Shown: positions 22,415 through 31,257 of the stretch, in pieces | Layout: the number at the start of each line of letters is the position of its first letter | How positions within the stretch are numbered: position 1 is the first letter of the stretch | DNA from: Micromonospora sp. WMMD1082 | GTDB lineage: Bacteria > Actinomycetota > Actinomycetes > Mycobacteriales > Micromonosporaceae | Length of the DNA: 64,000 nt | Direction: 5' to 3' | Assembly (NCBI RefSeq): GCF_029626175.1 | Contig: NZ_JARUBM010000002.1 | Location: 4,171,001-4,235,000 of the forward strand | Notes under the pieces: generated by a model | Database searches by the model: none | Told to the model about the DNA's origin: nothing | What the model saw: the letters and a program-made list of their open reading frames with translations, nothing else | Made by a program: the position numbers and the translations under genes

Positions 22415-22425
22415 GCTACGGGCGC
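22350..22425 (-). tRNA. tRNA-Arg (anticodon TCT), CCA encoded
   Basis: Full cloverleaf on the minus strand: acceptor GCGCCCG/CGGGCGC, D-stem GCTC/GAGC, anticodon loop CTTCTAA giving TCT, T-arm with GGTTCGAATCC, discriminator A and genomic CCA. The antisense of this gene encodes the last residues of the neighbouring serine-recombinase frame, and its 3' end faces the element, the usual side for integration. Confidence 0.97.
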
Positions 22426-22548
22426 AACGCGCTGTCGCGCGAGAAGGGTACCGCCGCCCTGGCCCCGCGCGACGGAACGGGTGGCCGGGTCAGCATCGCA
22501 GGCGCCGTCGGCGCCGGGCATCCGGATTCCCGTGCCGGTCGGCGAGAC

Positions 22549-23592
22549 TCAGGCGTCCGCACGGGCGCCGGCCTCCGTTGCCGTCGCAGGTTGCTCCGTC
22601 GGCGGTCGCCGGGGCTGCGGCGGGGCCGGGTGGGTGGTCGTCGGTCCGGCACCGAGGAACGCCTCGGCCCACCGGCCGACCTCGGCGAAGACCTTCTCGC
22701 GTACGGCGGGGCCGGAGAGCGTCAGGTCGTGCATGCCGCCGTCGAAGCGGGCGACGGTGACGTGCCGGCCGAGGCGTGGCGCCCAGCGGACCATGTGCTC
22801 CACGTCGAGGACGGCGTCGGCGAGGCTCGCCGCGTCCTGCCACTTCGTGCCCCGAAACGATCGGGTGGAGCAGGCGAGCAGCACCGGTACCGGGATGCGC
22901 AGCCCGGCGCGCAGCCGCCGCTGACCGGTGCGGACGGCGTCCAGCCAGCCGGCCCGGACGGGGAAGCCGGCCAGCGGCTTCCAGGCCAGGTCGTACGTCC
23001 ACTCGCCGCGATGGTCGGCGTGGATGCTCTCGCCGTACACCGTGCCGAGCCCGAACGGGAGGATGCGGTGCGGCGCCCTGCGGCCCAGGCGTGCGGCGGC
23101 GGCCGCGAGGGGTCGACGCACGAACCAGGGGGCGTTGAGGTCGAAGAAGGGGCTGTTGAGGAAGAGGCCGTCGACCAGGCCGGCGTCGCGGCGGGCGTGC
23201 GCCCAGAGCGAGACGATCAGACCGCCGGTCGAGTGGCCCATGGCCAGCAGGGTGTCGTGCCCGTCCTCGGTGCGGACGATCCGCGCGGCGGAGTCCAGCT
23301 CCGGGAAGTAGTCATCGAGGCCCCGGCAGAAGTTGGCGGTCTGGTGCGGTAGCAGACTGCGGCCGTACTTGCGCAGGTCGAGCGCGTAGAAGTCCCAGCC
23401 CCGGGCGGCGAAAAAGTCGGCCACGTGGGTCTGGAAGAAGTAGTCGACGAAGCCGTGCACGTAGAGTACGGCGCGCCCGGTGGGGCGCTCGGCCCGGCGG
23501 CGGACCAGGGTGGCCACCACCGGGCCCTCGTCGTCGCGGCCCAGGTCGATGGTGCGCCGTTCGTACGGCGGGCCAAGCAGGTCGGGTTCCAC
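22549..23592 (-). CDS. Alpha/beta hydrolase (monoacylglycerol lipase / S33-like)
   Basis: 347 residues with a serine hydrolase fold. Oxyanion region LYVHGFVDYF, nucleophile elbow GHSTGG, and the late catalytic His in GGMHDLTLS; the Asp is expected in the VLDVEHM region. The LDLRKYGRS segment is typical of lysophospholipase/monoacylglycerol lipase relatives. The C-terminal 40 residues are Pro-rich and disordered. No signal peptide, so probably a cytoplasmic lipase or esterase. First chromosomal gene to the right of the tRNA; substrate unknown. Confidence 0.85.
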   Translation of the reverse strand: MEPDLLGPPYERRTIDLGRDDEGPVVATLVRRRAERPTGRAVLYVHGFVDYFFQTHVADFFAARGWDFYALDLRKYGRSLLPHQTANFCRGLDDYFPELDSAARIVRTEDGHDTLLAMGHSTGGLIVSLWAHARRDAGLVDGLFLNSPFFDLNAPWFVRRPLAAAAARLGRRAPHRILPFGLGTVYGESIHADHRGEWTYDLAWKPLAGFPVRAGWLDAVRTGQRRLRAGLRIPVPVLLACSTRSFRGTKWQDAASLADAVLDVEHMVRWAPRLGRHVTVARFDGGMHDLTLSGPAVREKVFAEVGRWAEAFLGAGPTTTHPAPPQPRRPPTEQPATATEAGARADA

Positions 23593-23764
23593 CTCGTCGA
23601 CGGTACGCCGGCAAGCTACCGGGCGGTAGCCCTGCCCGCCCCACCCGCACCCGGCGGGCGGGGCGGCCCGATGTCAGTCGCCCTCGGCCTCGCGGCCGGT
23701 CGGCTCGTGCCGTTCAGCGCCACGATCGGCCGCCGGCCGGGCGATCCCCGGCCGGCGCGCGCGA

Positions 23765-24214
23765 TCACCTCTCGTCGGTCGTCTTCCCCGCGCCGGCCAG
23801 TTCGTCGGCCGGCTTACCGTCCGGCGTGGCCTGGCCGGGCGGGGCGGTGACCCGCAGGTGCTTGTTGTTGCGCGGCTCCTGCCGGGTCTTCGCGTCGTTG
23901 AGCTTGCGGCGCAGGTCGTCGCGGGCGTCGTGGAGCGCGGCGCGCAGATCCTCCTCGGTCGAGGTGGTGACGATCTTCTGGCGGCCGGCGATCCAGCACT
24001 CCAGCGTGATCCGTTGGCCTCTGGCCTCCCGGTTCTTCACCGACACCTCGAGTTCGGTGGCGTCGGCGTGGAAGGTGGCCAGGCGGGCGTCGAGCGTGGC
24101 GAACTGCGTGACGATCCAGTCCCGGTCGGCCTGCGAGAAACCGGCGCCGAGCCGGAGGCACTTCGCCACGGTGGCCGGGCCCGTCGCCGCGGTGGTGGCC
24201 GGGTCCGCGCTCAT
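23765..24214 (-). CDS. HPF/RaiA-like ribosome-associated protein
   Basis: 149 residues. Residues 20-110 match the S30AE/RaiA beta-alpha-beta-beta-beta-alpha plan: LRLGAGFSQADRDWIVTQF, ELEVSVKNREARGQRITLECWI and the basic C-terminal helix DLRAALHDARDDLRRKLND. RaiA/HPF proteins bind the 30S subunit and silence ribosomes in stasis. The long-form dimerisation domain of typical actinobacterial HPF is absent, so this is a short, diverged paralogue. Divergent from the ssb paralogue across a 345-nt gap. Confidence 0.75.
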   Translation of the reverse strand: MSADPATTAATGPATVAKCLRLGAGFSQADRDWIVTQFATLDARLATFHADATELEVSVKNREARGQRITLECWIAGRQKIVTTSTEEDLRAALHDARDDLRRKLNDAKTRQEPRNNKHLRVTAPPGQATPDGKPADELAGAGKTTDER

Positions 24215-24559
24215 CGCCGCACCTGGCCCGGGACGCGGCTGGAACGGGTGGTGGTCATCTTCATGATCGCTGACCTTTCGTTCGACGTCGTGTTCACAGG
24301 TGCGGTTGCAGAGATCCCTACCCCGGTCGGCTCCGTCCGGAACGTGACAATTCCGCTACCTCTTGATCATCGCGGTCCGGCCGGTCGGCGGGTCAGGGCC
24401 GACCGGCCTACCACACCGGGACCTTGATCAGGCGTTCGTCCACAGGCGGCCCGGTCATCCACAGGTACCGCCTGCGGGACTGCCCGACGAGGTTCCGAAC
24501 GGCAGGCTCGGGGGCGAGTCGACTCGCGAAGACAGGACCCGATCCCCGCAGGAGGGGCG
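24215..24559. other. Divergent region between the HPF-like gene and ssb
   Basis: 345 bases without a gene. It contains a perfect 10-bp inverted repeat GGCCGGTCGG / CCGACCGGCC (24379-24388 and 24399-24408). It also has two DnaA-box-like words, TCGTCCACA (24436-24444) and TCATCCACA (24455-24463), 19 bp apart in the same orientation. It must hold the promoters of both flanking genes, but I cannot place the boxes securely. Confidence 0.5.
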
Positions 24560-25363
24560 ATGTTCGATACCTACATGACGATTGTCGGGAACGTGCTGAC
24601 CGCGCCGGAGTGGCGCCGCACGACGCAGAGCAACACGCTGGTGGCCAACTTCAAGGTCGCCTCGACCGCCCGGCGCCTCGACCGCGACAGCGGGCGCTGG
24701 GTCGACGGCAACAGCCTGCGCGTACGGGTCAACTGCTGGCGGAAGCTCGCCGAGGGGGTGGCCGCCTCGGTGATGGTCGGCGACCCCGTGGTGGTTTGCG
24801 GCCGGCTCTACACCCGCGACTGGACCGACGACGCCGGCAACCATCGCACGCTGTACGAGTTGGAGGCGGTCGTGGTCGGCCACGACCTGTCCCGAGGGCG
24901 GGGGCGCTTCCTGCGTAACCGGCCCAGCCTGGCCACCAGCGCGGTCTCCGACCCCGAGGCCGAGAGCCGGGTGCACGGTGAGCCGACCGAGCCGGTTCCG
25001 GACGGGCAGGCGCCCGCCCTACCCGACCACCGCCCGGTCGACGACGACTTCGAGTTGCCCGACTTCGCCCTGCCACGAGCCGGATTGTCCGGCGGCTACG
25101 GCCAGGAGCCGACCGGCGACATCGATCCGACCGGCGACATCGATCCGCCCGACGCCATCGGCGACGAGGACCCGCTGTCGCCCGACCCGTTCGACGACGT
25201 CACCGACGCCGAGGAGACAACCTCCGGCGAGCTGACCCCGGTGTCCAGCCGGGGCACCGGGTCCGAGGCGGGGTCGCCGGGGCGTCCGGAGGAATCGGGG
25301 GCGGACGACGCGACGACCGGGCGTGGCCGGCGGGGGCGCGGGCGGCTGCCACAGCCGGCCTGA
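24560..25363 (+). CDS. ssb: Single-stranded DNA-binding protein (paralogue)
   Basis: 267 residues. Residues 1-115 are an SSB OB-fold: MFDTYMTIVGNVLTAPEWRR, LVANFKVASTAR, LRVRVNCWRKLAE and a VVVCGRLYTRDW strand. SSB coats single-stranded DNA in replication and repair. The C-terminal 150 residues are Pro/Asp-rich and disordered, include a duplicated PTGDID unit, and end RGRLPQPA rather than the acidic DDDxPF tip of canonical SSB, so partner recruitment may differ. AGGAGGGG precedes the ATG at 24560. Probably a second, non-essential SSB. Confidence 0.88.
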   Translation: MFDTYMTIVGNVLTAPEWRRTTQSNTLVANFKVASTARRLDRDSGRWVDGNSLRVRVNCWRKLAEGVAASVMVGDPVVVCGRLYTRDWTDDAGNHRTLYELEAVVVGHDLSRGRGRFLRNRPSLATSAVSDPEAESRVHGEPTEPVPDGQAPALPDHRPVDDDFELPDFALPRAGLSGGYGQEPTGDIDPTGDIDPPDAIGDEDPLSPDPFDDVTDAEETTSGELTPVSSRGTGSEAGSPGRPEESGADDATTGRGRRGRGRLPQPA

Positions 25364-25623
25364 CGCCGAGCCTCGGTGGCTCCGGTGGCTCCGGTGGCGT
25401 CGGCGGCTCGGTGACCTTGCCGGCCCTGCCGGCCTTGCCGAACTCGCCACCGGGCCGGCCGGGAGTCCGTGCCGGGTGGTCCGACCGAGCCTCATGATCG
25501 TCTGCGGGTGGGTGACCGGATGCCGTCTGTCCGTCACTCATCCGCAGCCGATCGACCCCGGCCGGGTGGCTGAGGTCGGCGGGCCGGCCAGCTGCCGGGC
25601 TCGGCTAGGCTGGCCGCCCGGGG

Positions 25624-26724
25624 GTGGTGCGGGTGCGACACGCGGCAGCGGTGGCGAACGCGACGGGACTCGTCGCGGGTTATGCGTTGGACGCACTGCT
25701 CGGCGACCCGCGTCGCGGTCACCCGGTCGCCGGGTTCGGCCGGGCCGCCGCCGCTCTGGAACGGCGCGTCTACCGACCCGACCGGCTGGCCGGTGGCGTC
25801 TACACAGCGCTCTGCGTAGGGGTGCCGGTGCTGGTGGGGGCCGCCGCCACGGTCGGCACCCGGCACCGGCCGGTGGCCCGCGCGACGCTGGTCGCCGCCG
25901 CCACGTGGGCCGTGCTGGGCGGGCGCAGCCTGCGCCACGAGGCGAAGACGATGGGTCGGGCGCTGCGCGGCGGTGACCTGCCGGCCGCCCGGCAGCGGCT
26001 CGGGCACCTCTGCGGGCGGGATCCGTCCGCGCTCGACGAGCCCGAACTGGCCCGAGCCACGGTCGAGTCGGTGGCGGAGAACACCTCCGACGCCGTGGTC
26101 GCCCCGCTGGTCTGGGGCGCGGTCGCCGGGCTGCCCGGCCTGCTCGGCTACCGCGCGGCGAACACCCTCGACGCGATGGTCGGCCACCACAACGCCCGCT
26201 ACGCCCGCTTCGGCACGCCGGCCGCCCGCCTGGACGACCTGCTCAACCTGGCGCCCGCGCGGCTGACCGGCCTGCTGACCGTCGCGCTGGCGTCGGCCGG
26301 GAAGGGCGACCGGGAACGGGCCTGGCGAATCTGGCGGCGGGACCGCGACGACCACCCGAGCCCCAACGCCGGGCAGTGCGAGGCGGCGATGGCCGGGGCG
26401 CTCGGCGTACGGCTGGGTGGGCGCAACATGTACTTCGGCCGTACGGAGGTGCGTCCGTTCCTCGGCGACGGTCCACGTCCCGAGGGGCGGCACCTCGCGC
26501 GGGCCGCCCGGATCTCCCGCGCGGTCGGGCTGGCCGCGCTCGGGCTCGCGGCGGCGTACCCGCTGACCGCCGGCCGGCTGCTCGGCGCCACCGCCCGGCG
26601 GGCCCGGCTGGCCGCCCGGCGGCCAGCCGCGCGGGCAACGGCGCCACGCAGCGGCGGCCCAGTATCACGCAATGGCAAGTCGGCTCCACGCAGCGGCGAG
26701 CCGGCGCTGCGGAGCCGGCGGTGA
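25624..26724 (+). CDS. cobD: Adenosylcobinamide-phosphate synthase CobD/CbiB
   Basis: 366 residues, start GTG at 25624 or 25630. Membrane protein of the CobD/CbiB family that attaches aminopropanol (phosphate) to adenosylcobyric acid. Diagnostic segments: [17 protein letters not shown] near the N-terminus, [38 protein letters not shown] and [17 protein letters not shown]. The C-terminal 50 residues are a Pro/Arg-rich tail beyond the family core. It overlaps cobQ by 4 nt, so the two late cobalamin steps are co-translated. I saw no cobalamin riboswitch upstream. Confidence 0.95.
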   Translation: MVRVRHAAAVANATGLVAGYALDALLGDPRRGHPVAGFGRAAAALERRVYRPDRLAGGVYTALCVGVPVLVGAAATVGTRHRPVARATLVAAATWAVLGGRSLRHEAKTMGRALRGGDLPAARQRLGHLCGRDPSALDEPELARATVESVAENTSDAVVAPLVWGAVAGLPGLLGYRAANTLDAMVGHHNARYARFGTPAARLDDLLNLAPARLTGLLTVALASAGKGDRERAWRIWRRDRDDHPSPNAGQCEAAMAGALGVRLGGRNMYFGRTEVRPFLGDGPRPEGRHLARAARISRAVGLAALGLAAAYPLTAGRLLGATARRARLAARRPAARATAPRSGGPVSRNGKSAPRSGEPALRSRR

Positions 26725-28262
26725 CGGGTGGACTGCTGGTCGCCGGGACCACCTCGGATGCGGGCAAGAGCGTGCTCACCGCCGGCATCTGCCGGTGGCT
26801 GTACCGCCAGGGCGTGAAGGTGGCGCCCTTCAAGGCGCAGAACATGTCGAACAACTCCGCGGTGGTGCTCGGAGCGGACGGTCGGGGCGGCGAGATCGGC
26901 CGGGCGCAGGCGATGCAGGCCGCGGCCTGCGGGATCGCCCCGGACCTGAGGTTCAACCCGGTGCTGCTCAAGCCGGGCAGCGACCTGGCCAGCCAGGTGG
27001 TGCTGCTCGGCCAGGCCGTCGACACGATCACCGCCGGCACCTTTCGCGCGTTGCGTCCCCGGCTGGCCGAGACCGCGTACGCGGCGCTGGCGGAGTTGCG
27101 GTCGGCGTACGACGTGGTGATCTGTGAGGGTGCCGGCAGCCCCGCGGAGATCAACCTGCGCGACGGCGACTACGTGAACATGGGCCTGGCCCGGCATGCC
27201 CGGCTGCCGACCATCGTGGTCGGTGACATCGACCGGGGCGGCGTGTTCGCCGCCATGTTCGGCACCCTCGCCCTGCTCGAACCCGCCGACCAGGCCCTGA
27301 TCGCCGGCTTCGTGGTCAACAAGTTCCGGGGCGACCTCGGCCTGCTCGCGCCGGGGCTGGAGATGCTGCGTCACCTCACCGGCCGCCCGACGTACGGGGT
27401 GCTGCCCTGGGCGCTGGACCTCTGGCTCGACGCGGAGGACTCGCTCGCCTACGGCCGGGTGCTCGGCCGCCCGGCCGCCCCGCACGGCACCGAGTGGCTC
27501 GACGTGGCGGTGCTGCGGCTGCCCCGGATCAGCAACGCCACCGACGTCGAGGCGCTGGCGACCGAGCCCGGAGTGCGCGTGCGGCTGACCGTCGAGCCGG
27601 CGGAACTCGCCGCCGCCGACCTCGTCGTGCTGCCCGGCTCCAAGTCGACCGTGGCCGACCTGGCCTGGCTGCGCGAGACCGGCCTCGCCGACGCGGTCAC
27701 CGCGCACGCGGCGGCGGGCCGTCCGGTGCTGGGCATCTGCGGCGGCTACCAGATGCTGGCCCGCGCCATCCACGACCCGGTGGAGAGCCGCCGGGGTAGC
27801 GTCCCCGGCCTCGGCCTGCTCCCCGTCGAGGTCACCTTCGATCCACACAAGACGGTCCGGCCGGCGGTGGGCACCGCCGAGGGTCACCTCCCGGTCCATG
27901 GCTACGAGATCCACCACGGGTACGTCTCGGCGGCCGACCCGGAACTGACCCCGCTGCTGCGCGACGCCGACGGCGCCGGGGAGGGCGCGCTGCACGGTGT
28001 CGTGCACGGCACCCACTGGCACGGCACGTTCGAGTCCGACGGGTTCCGGCGGTGGTTCCTGACCCGGGTGGCCCGCCTCGCCGGGCGTACCGGCTTCCGG
28101 GTCGCGCCGGACACCTCCTTCGCCGCCGCCCGGGAGCGCGGCCTCGACCTGCTCGGCGATCTGGTCGAGGAACACCTGGACACGGCGGCGCTGTGGCGGC
28201 TCATCGAGAGCGGCCCACCCGCCGACCTGCCGTTCGTCCCACCCGGCGCCCCGCGACGTTGA
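26721..28262 (+). CDS. cobQ: Cobyric acid synthase CobQ/CbiP
   Basis: 513 residues from a GTG at 26721 overlapping the cobD stop (GTGA). The N-terminal P-loop-like ATP site is in [19 protein letters not shown], with [10 protein letters not shown] right after. The C-terminal class I glutamine amidotransferase has the catalytic Cys in GICGGYQML and the late His in [14 protein letters not shown]. The enzyme amidates four carboxylates of adenosylcobyrinate a,c-diamide using glutamine and ATP. Unlike the CobB-like paralogue at 33993, all the expected catalytic residues are present. Confidence 0.96.
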   Translation: MTGGLLVAGTTSDAGKSVLTAGICRWLYRQGVKVAPFKAQNMSNNSAVVLGADGRGGEIGRAQAMQAAACGIAPDLRFNPVLLKPGSDLASQVVLLGQAVDTITAGTFRALRPRLAETAYAALAELRSAYDVVICEGAGSPAEINLRDGDYVNMGLARHARLPTIVVGDIDRGGVFAAMFGTLALLEPADQALIAGFVVNKFRGDLGLLAPGLEMLRHLTGRPTYGVLPWALDLWLDAEDSLAYGRVLGRPAAPHGTEWLDVAVLRLPRISNATDVEALATEPGVRVRLTVEPAELAAADLVVLPGSKSTVADLAWLRETGLADAVTAHAAAGRPVLGICGGYQMLARAIHDPVESRRGSVPGLGLLPVEVTFDPHKTVRPAVGTAEGHLPVHGYEIHHGYVSAADPELTPLLRDADGAGEGALHGVVHGTHWHGTFESDGFRRWFLTRVARLAGRTGFRVAPDTSFAAARERGLDLLGDLVEEHLDTAALWRLIESGPPADLPFVPPGAPRR

Positions 28263-28311
28263 GGTCGCGCCGTCGCGGTCGACGAGCGGTGGTCAGTGCC
28301 GTCATCTCGGG

Positions 28312-28713
28312 TCAGTGCCGGATGTCGGCGGGCTGGTCGGAGAAGGGCAGCCCCGCCGAGCGCCACGCCTCCACCCCGCCGATCATGTCGGTCGCCCGGT
28401 GCAGGCCGAGGGCGCGCAGGCTGGCCGCGGCCAGGCTGGAGCTGTAGCCCTGGCGGCACACCACGACGATGTCGAGGTCGTACCCGGTGGCCTCGGGGAT
28501 GCGCCAGTCGCTGGCCGGGTCGAGCCGCCATTCCAGCACGGTCCGGTCGATCACGATGACGCCGGGCAGGTCGCCCTGCTCCCGCCGCTGAGCGTCGGTA
28601 CGGGTGTCGACCACGAGCGCACCACGGGTGGCGGCCTGCACCGTCTCCTGCGGGGTCAGCCGGGTCATGCCCGCACGGGCCTGTTCCAGCAACGCCTCGA
28701 CGCCGGGACTCAT
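28312..28713 (-). CDS. Rhodanese-domain protein
   Basis: 133 residues, start MSPGVEALLEQARAGMTRLT. A single rhodanese domain: ALVVDTRTDAQRREQGDLPGVIVI, then the active-site loop VVCRQGYSSSLAAASL with the catalytic Cys, and the closing IGGVEAWRSAGLP. Rhodaneses carry persulfide sulfur on this Cys. No partner domain is fused. It is convergent with cobQ and divergent from the P-loop kinase gene at 28801. Confidence 0.9.
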   Translation of the reverse strand: MSPGVEALLEQARAGMTRLTPQETVQAATRGALVVDTRTDAQRREQGDLPGVIVIDRTVLEWRLDPASDWRIPEATGYDLDIVVVCRQGYSSSLAAASLRALGLHRATDMIGGVEAWRSAGLPFSDQPADIRH

Positions 28714-28800
28714 CACGGAATGGGACACGGCACGAGCATGCCGCCTGCCTCCCCGGCGCACGGCCGGAAGCGGCCTGGGACAACCCGATCGGTAACGTCG

Positions 28801-29532
28801 GTGCCCGTGGTGGCGGTCTTCGAGGCGTACGCGGAACTGGCCCGGCGGGTGCTGGCCGGGCCGGCCCGGCTGGGGCGTACCCGGTTGGTGGCCGTCGACG
28901 GGCCCAGCGGCGCGGGCAAGACCGCCTTCGCCGCGCGCCTGGCCGACGCCGTCGCTACCGCGACGCAGGACGCCGTCGCCACCGCGACGCACGACGCCGT
29001 CGCCACTGGGACGCACGACGCCATCGCCGGCGGGCCGGTGGTGGTGCACACCGACGATCTGCTCGACGGGTGGGACGACCAGCTCACCTTCTGGAACCGG
29101 CTGGAGGAGGGGGTGCTGGCCCCGATGCGGGCCGGACAGGCCGGCACCTACCGCCGCTACAGCTGGGCACGTCGGCGTTTCCTGCCCACGCCGGTGCCGG
29201 TGTCGGTCGCGTCGGTGCTGATCGTGGAGGGGGTGAGCGCGGCGCGGGCCGCCGCCGCCGCGGAGCTGACCCTGTCGGTCTTCGTCACCGCCCCGCAGCC
29301 GGTGCGGCTGACCCGGGCGGTGGTGCGCGACGGCCCGTCGATCCTGCCGGAGTTGCGGCGCTGGCACGATACCGAGCGAGCCCACTTCGCCGCCGACGAT
29401 ACCGAGGCCCGGGCCGATCTCGTCGTCGACGGCGCGCCGACGTTGCCGTACGACGTCGACCGCTACTACCTGCGGGCCCTGCGCCGTCAGGGGCAGCGGC
29501 GGGCGGGCGATGCCGGCTACGCGGCCCGGTAA
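28801..29532 (+). CDS. Uridine-kinase-like P-loop kinase
   Basis: 243 residues from a GTG at 28801. Walker A in VAVDGPSGAGKTAFAARL, an Asp-rich VVVHTDDLLDGWDDQ segment, RRYSWARRRF and the VLIVEGVSA strand follow the uridine kinase/PRK-like plan, and RWHDTERAHF is typical of the lid. The phosphate acceptor is not predictable. Between the P-loop helix and the DD motif lies a 24-bp tandem repeat (28945-29028) encoding DAVATATQ/H units, which lengthens a helix. Confidence 0.8.
   Translation: MPVVAVFEAYAELARRVLAGPARLGRTRLVAVDGPSGAGKTAFAARLADAVATATQDAVATATHDAVATGTHDAIAGGPVVVHTDDLLDGWDDQLTFWNRLEEGVLAPMRAGQAGTYRRYSWARRRFLPTPVPVSVASVLIVEGVSAARAAAAAELTLSVFVTAPQPVRLTRAVVRDGPSILPELRRWHDTERAHFAADDTEARADLVVDGAPTLPYDVDRYYLRALRRQGQRRAGDAGYAAR
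28945..29028 (+). repeat. 24-bp tandem repeat inside the kinase gene
   Basis: Three 24-bp units (28945-28968, 28969-28992, 28993-29016) and a half unit follow each other in frame, each encoding DAVATxTx. Units one and two differ at 2 positions, and unit three has a few more changes. This looks like slippage- or recombination-driven expansion that keeps the frame. Confidence 0.85.
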
Positions 29533-29544
29533 GGCGGGCATACG

Positions 29545-30924
29545 ATGCCGGTCATGACCACACCGATCATGACCGAGTCCGACCTACGGGAGGCTGTCGC
29601 GCGGGAACTGCCCGGCGTCCGGGCCGACCTGGAACGTCTCGTCCGCATTCCCGGCATCGCCTTCGAGGGATTCGACCACGCGCACGTGGCGCGTTCCGCC
29701 GAGGCGGTGGCCGAGTTGCTGCGCGGCTGCGGCCTCGACGTCGAGGTGGTGCGCGCCGGTGGTCAGCCGGCGGTGATCGGCCGGCGGGCGGCACCGCCCG
29801 GTGCCCCGACCGTCATGCTCTACGCGCACCACGACGTGCAGCCGGTCGGCGACCGGGCGCTGTGGGAGTCCGACCCGTTCGAGCCGGTCGAGCGGGACGG
29901 CCGGCTCTACGGGCGGGGCGCCGCCGACGACAAGGCCGGCATCATGGCGCACGTCGCGGCGCTGCGTGCCTTCGGCGACCAGCTCCCGGTCGGCGTGGTC
30001 GTGTTCGTCGAGGGCGAGGAGGAGTACGGCTCGGACTCCCTCGAGCAGCTGCTCGCCGAGCACCGGGACAAGCTCGCCTCCGACGTCATCGTGATCGCCG
30101 ACTCCGCCAACTGGGACATCGGCGTGCCGGCGCTGACCACGTCGCTGCGCGGCATCGTCAACTGCTTCGTCGAGGTACGCACGCTGGAGCACGCCGTGCA
30201 CAGCGGGGTGTTCGGCGGCGCGGTGCCGGACGCGCTCACCGCTCTGGTCCGGCTGCTCGCCACGCTGCACGACGACGCGGGGGACGTGGCGGTCGACGGG
30301 CTGGTCAGCCGGGAGGAGGCCCGCGTCGACTATCCCGAGGACCGGTTCCGCGTCGAGGTCGGGCTGGCCGAGGGCGTGCGGCTGTTCGGCACCGGCCGGA
30401 TCACCGACCGGTTGTGGACCAAGCCGGCGCTCGCCGTGCTCGGGATCGACGCCCCGGCCACCGGGGAGGCACCGAACGCCCTGGTCCCGGCGGCCAAGGC
30501 CAAGCTGAGCGTACGACTGGCGCCGGGCGACGAGCCGAAGCGGGCGTACGCGGCGCTCCGCGACCACCTGCAGCGGTACGCGCCGTGGGGCGCCCGGGTG
30601 GAGGTCACCTTCGAACACGACGGCGCGCCGTGCGTCATCGACGCCAGCGGCCCGATGTTCGACGCGGCCCGCTCGGCGTTCCGTACCGCCTGGGACGGCA
30701 CCGACGCGGTGGAGATCGGGATCGGCGGGTCCATCCCGTTCATCGCCACCTTCCAGGAGATGTTCCCGCGGGCGGCGATCCTGGTGACCGGAGTGGAGGA
30801 CCCGCAGGCCCGGGCGCACGGGCCGAACGAGAGCCTGCACCTGGGCGAGTTCGCCCGCGTTTGCCTGGCCGAGGCGTTGTTGCTGGCCAACGTGGCCGAG
30901 GTGCGGCACGCGGCGAACCCGTAA
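29545..30924 (+). CDS. M20-family dipeptidase/carboxypeptidase
   Basis: 459 residues. Metal-binding and catalytic segments of family M20: MLYAHHDVQPVG (His, Asp), GRGAADDKAGI (bridging Asp), VVVFVEGEEEYGSD (catalytic Glu and metal Glu), ADSANWD, and the late His in AHGPNESLHLGEF. The dimerisation lid with TLEHAVHSGVFGGAVPDAL is intact. Expected to be a cytoplasmic di-zinc enzyme hydrolysing dipeptides or acylated amino acids. Stands alone, 12 nt after the kinase gene. Confidence 0.93.
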   Translation: MPVMTTPIMTESDLREAVARELPGVRADLERLVRIPGIAFEGFDHAHVARSAEAVAELLRGCGLDVEVVRAGGQPAVIGRRAAPPGAPTVMLYAHHDVQPVGDRALWESDPFEPVERDGRLYGRGAADDKAGIMAHVAALRAFGDQLPVGVVVFVEGEEEYGSDSLEQLLAEHRDKLASDVIVIADSANWDIGVPALTTSLRGIVNCFVEVRTLEHAVHSGVFGGAVPDALTALVRLLATLHDDAGDVAVDGLVSREEARVDYPEDRFRVEVGLAEGVRLFGTGRITDRLWTKPALAVLGIDAPATGEAPNALVPAAKAKLSVRLAPGDEPKRAYAALRDHLQRYAPWGARVEVTFEHDGAPCVIDASGPMFDAARSAFRTAWDGTDAVEIGIGGSIPFIATFQEMFPRAAILVTGVEDPQARAHGPNESLHLGEFARVCLAEALLLANVAEVRHAANP

Positions 30925-30986
30925 CCTCCCGCCGATGGTGGCCGTTTCCGGTGTGTCGGGCGTCGGGCTGTTGTAGCCTCTCGAAC

Positions 30987-31193
30987 ATGCGTACGAACGA
31001 GGTTCTGGCCCGCCTGGAGGCCGCCGTCATCGCTCTGGGGGACGTCGACGTCTCCGCGTGGCCCGAGGACACGCTCAAGGAACAGCTCGGCGAGCTGTCC
31101 GCCGCCCTGGTGGCACTGGACGCGTCGCTGTCCCGGATCGCCGACGGGGTCCGCGCCCGTGGGCTGCGGATCGAGGAACCGGTCCCGGCCTGA
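30987..31193 (+). CDS. Hypothetical 68-aa helical protein
   Basis: Starts MRTNEVLARLEAAVIALGDV. Two amphipathic helices, with a DVDVSAWPEDTLKEQLGELS turn between them, and a tail ending RIEEPVPA. No family recognised. The context (a separate ATG 60 nt after the peptidase and just before the DNA ligase) and actinobacterial codon use support a real small gene. No strong ribosome-binding site is visible, so it may be translated from a short leader. Confidence 0.55.
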   Translation: MRTNEVLARLEAAVIALGDVDVSAWPEDTLKEQLGELSAALVALDASLSRIADGVRARGLRIEEPVPA

Positions 31194-31257
31194 CGCCGCG
31201 AGCGGGCTACGCGCGCAGGTGGCGTGCGCTGTCGGGGGCGGCTGGCAGGATGAGGTC

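Larger units (their letters stand above)
13875..22425 (+). mobile_element. Core of an integrative, probably conjugative/mobilisable element next to tRNA-Arg
   Basis: Coordinates mark the supported core, not the ends. Contents in order: an 11-bp repeat cluster, small membrane proteins, a charged 47-aa protein, an operator-bearing promoter, a 57-aa protein, a TraG/VirD4-like ATPase, a replication-relaxation protein, a DNA methyltransferase, an RHH-like protein and a large serine recombinase abutting tRNA-Arg. Most genes overlap by 4 nt. The regulators, the NTPase and unknown cargo to the left (from about 2.1 kb) are probably part of the same element. I saw no second copy of the tRNA 3' end to the left, so the other attachment site may be outside the window or in a form I could not spot. 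Confidence 0.6.

Noticed and set aside
25364..25623. Possible cobalamin riboswitch before cobD (also looked before 33993 and 37726)
   Set aside because: No B12-box-like conserved core could be recognised in any of the three leaders; the cobD leader is mostly short GGTGGCTCC-type repeats.
26199..28175. A 658-codon minus-strand frame opposite cobD and cobQ
   Set aside because: It mirrors two well-identified genes; its composition (His/Arg/Gly/Val-rich, no motif) is typical of antisense frames.
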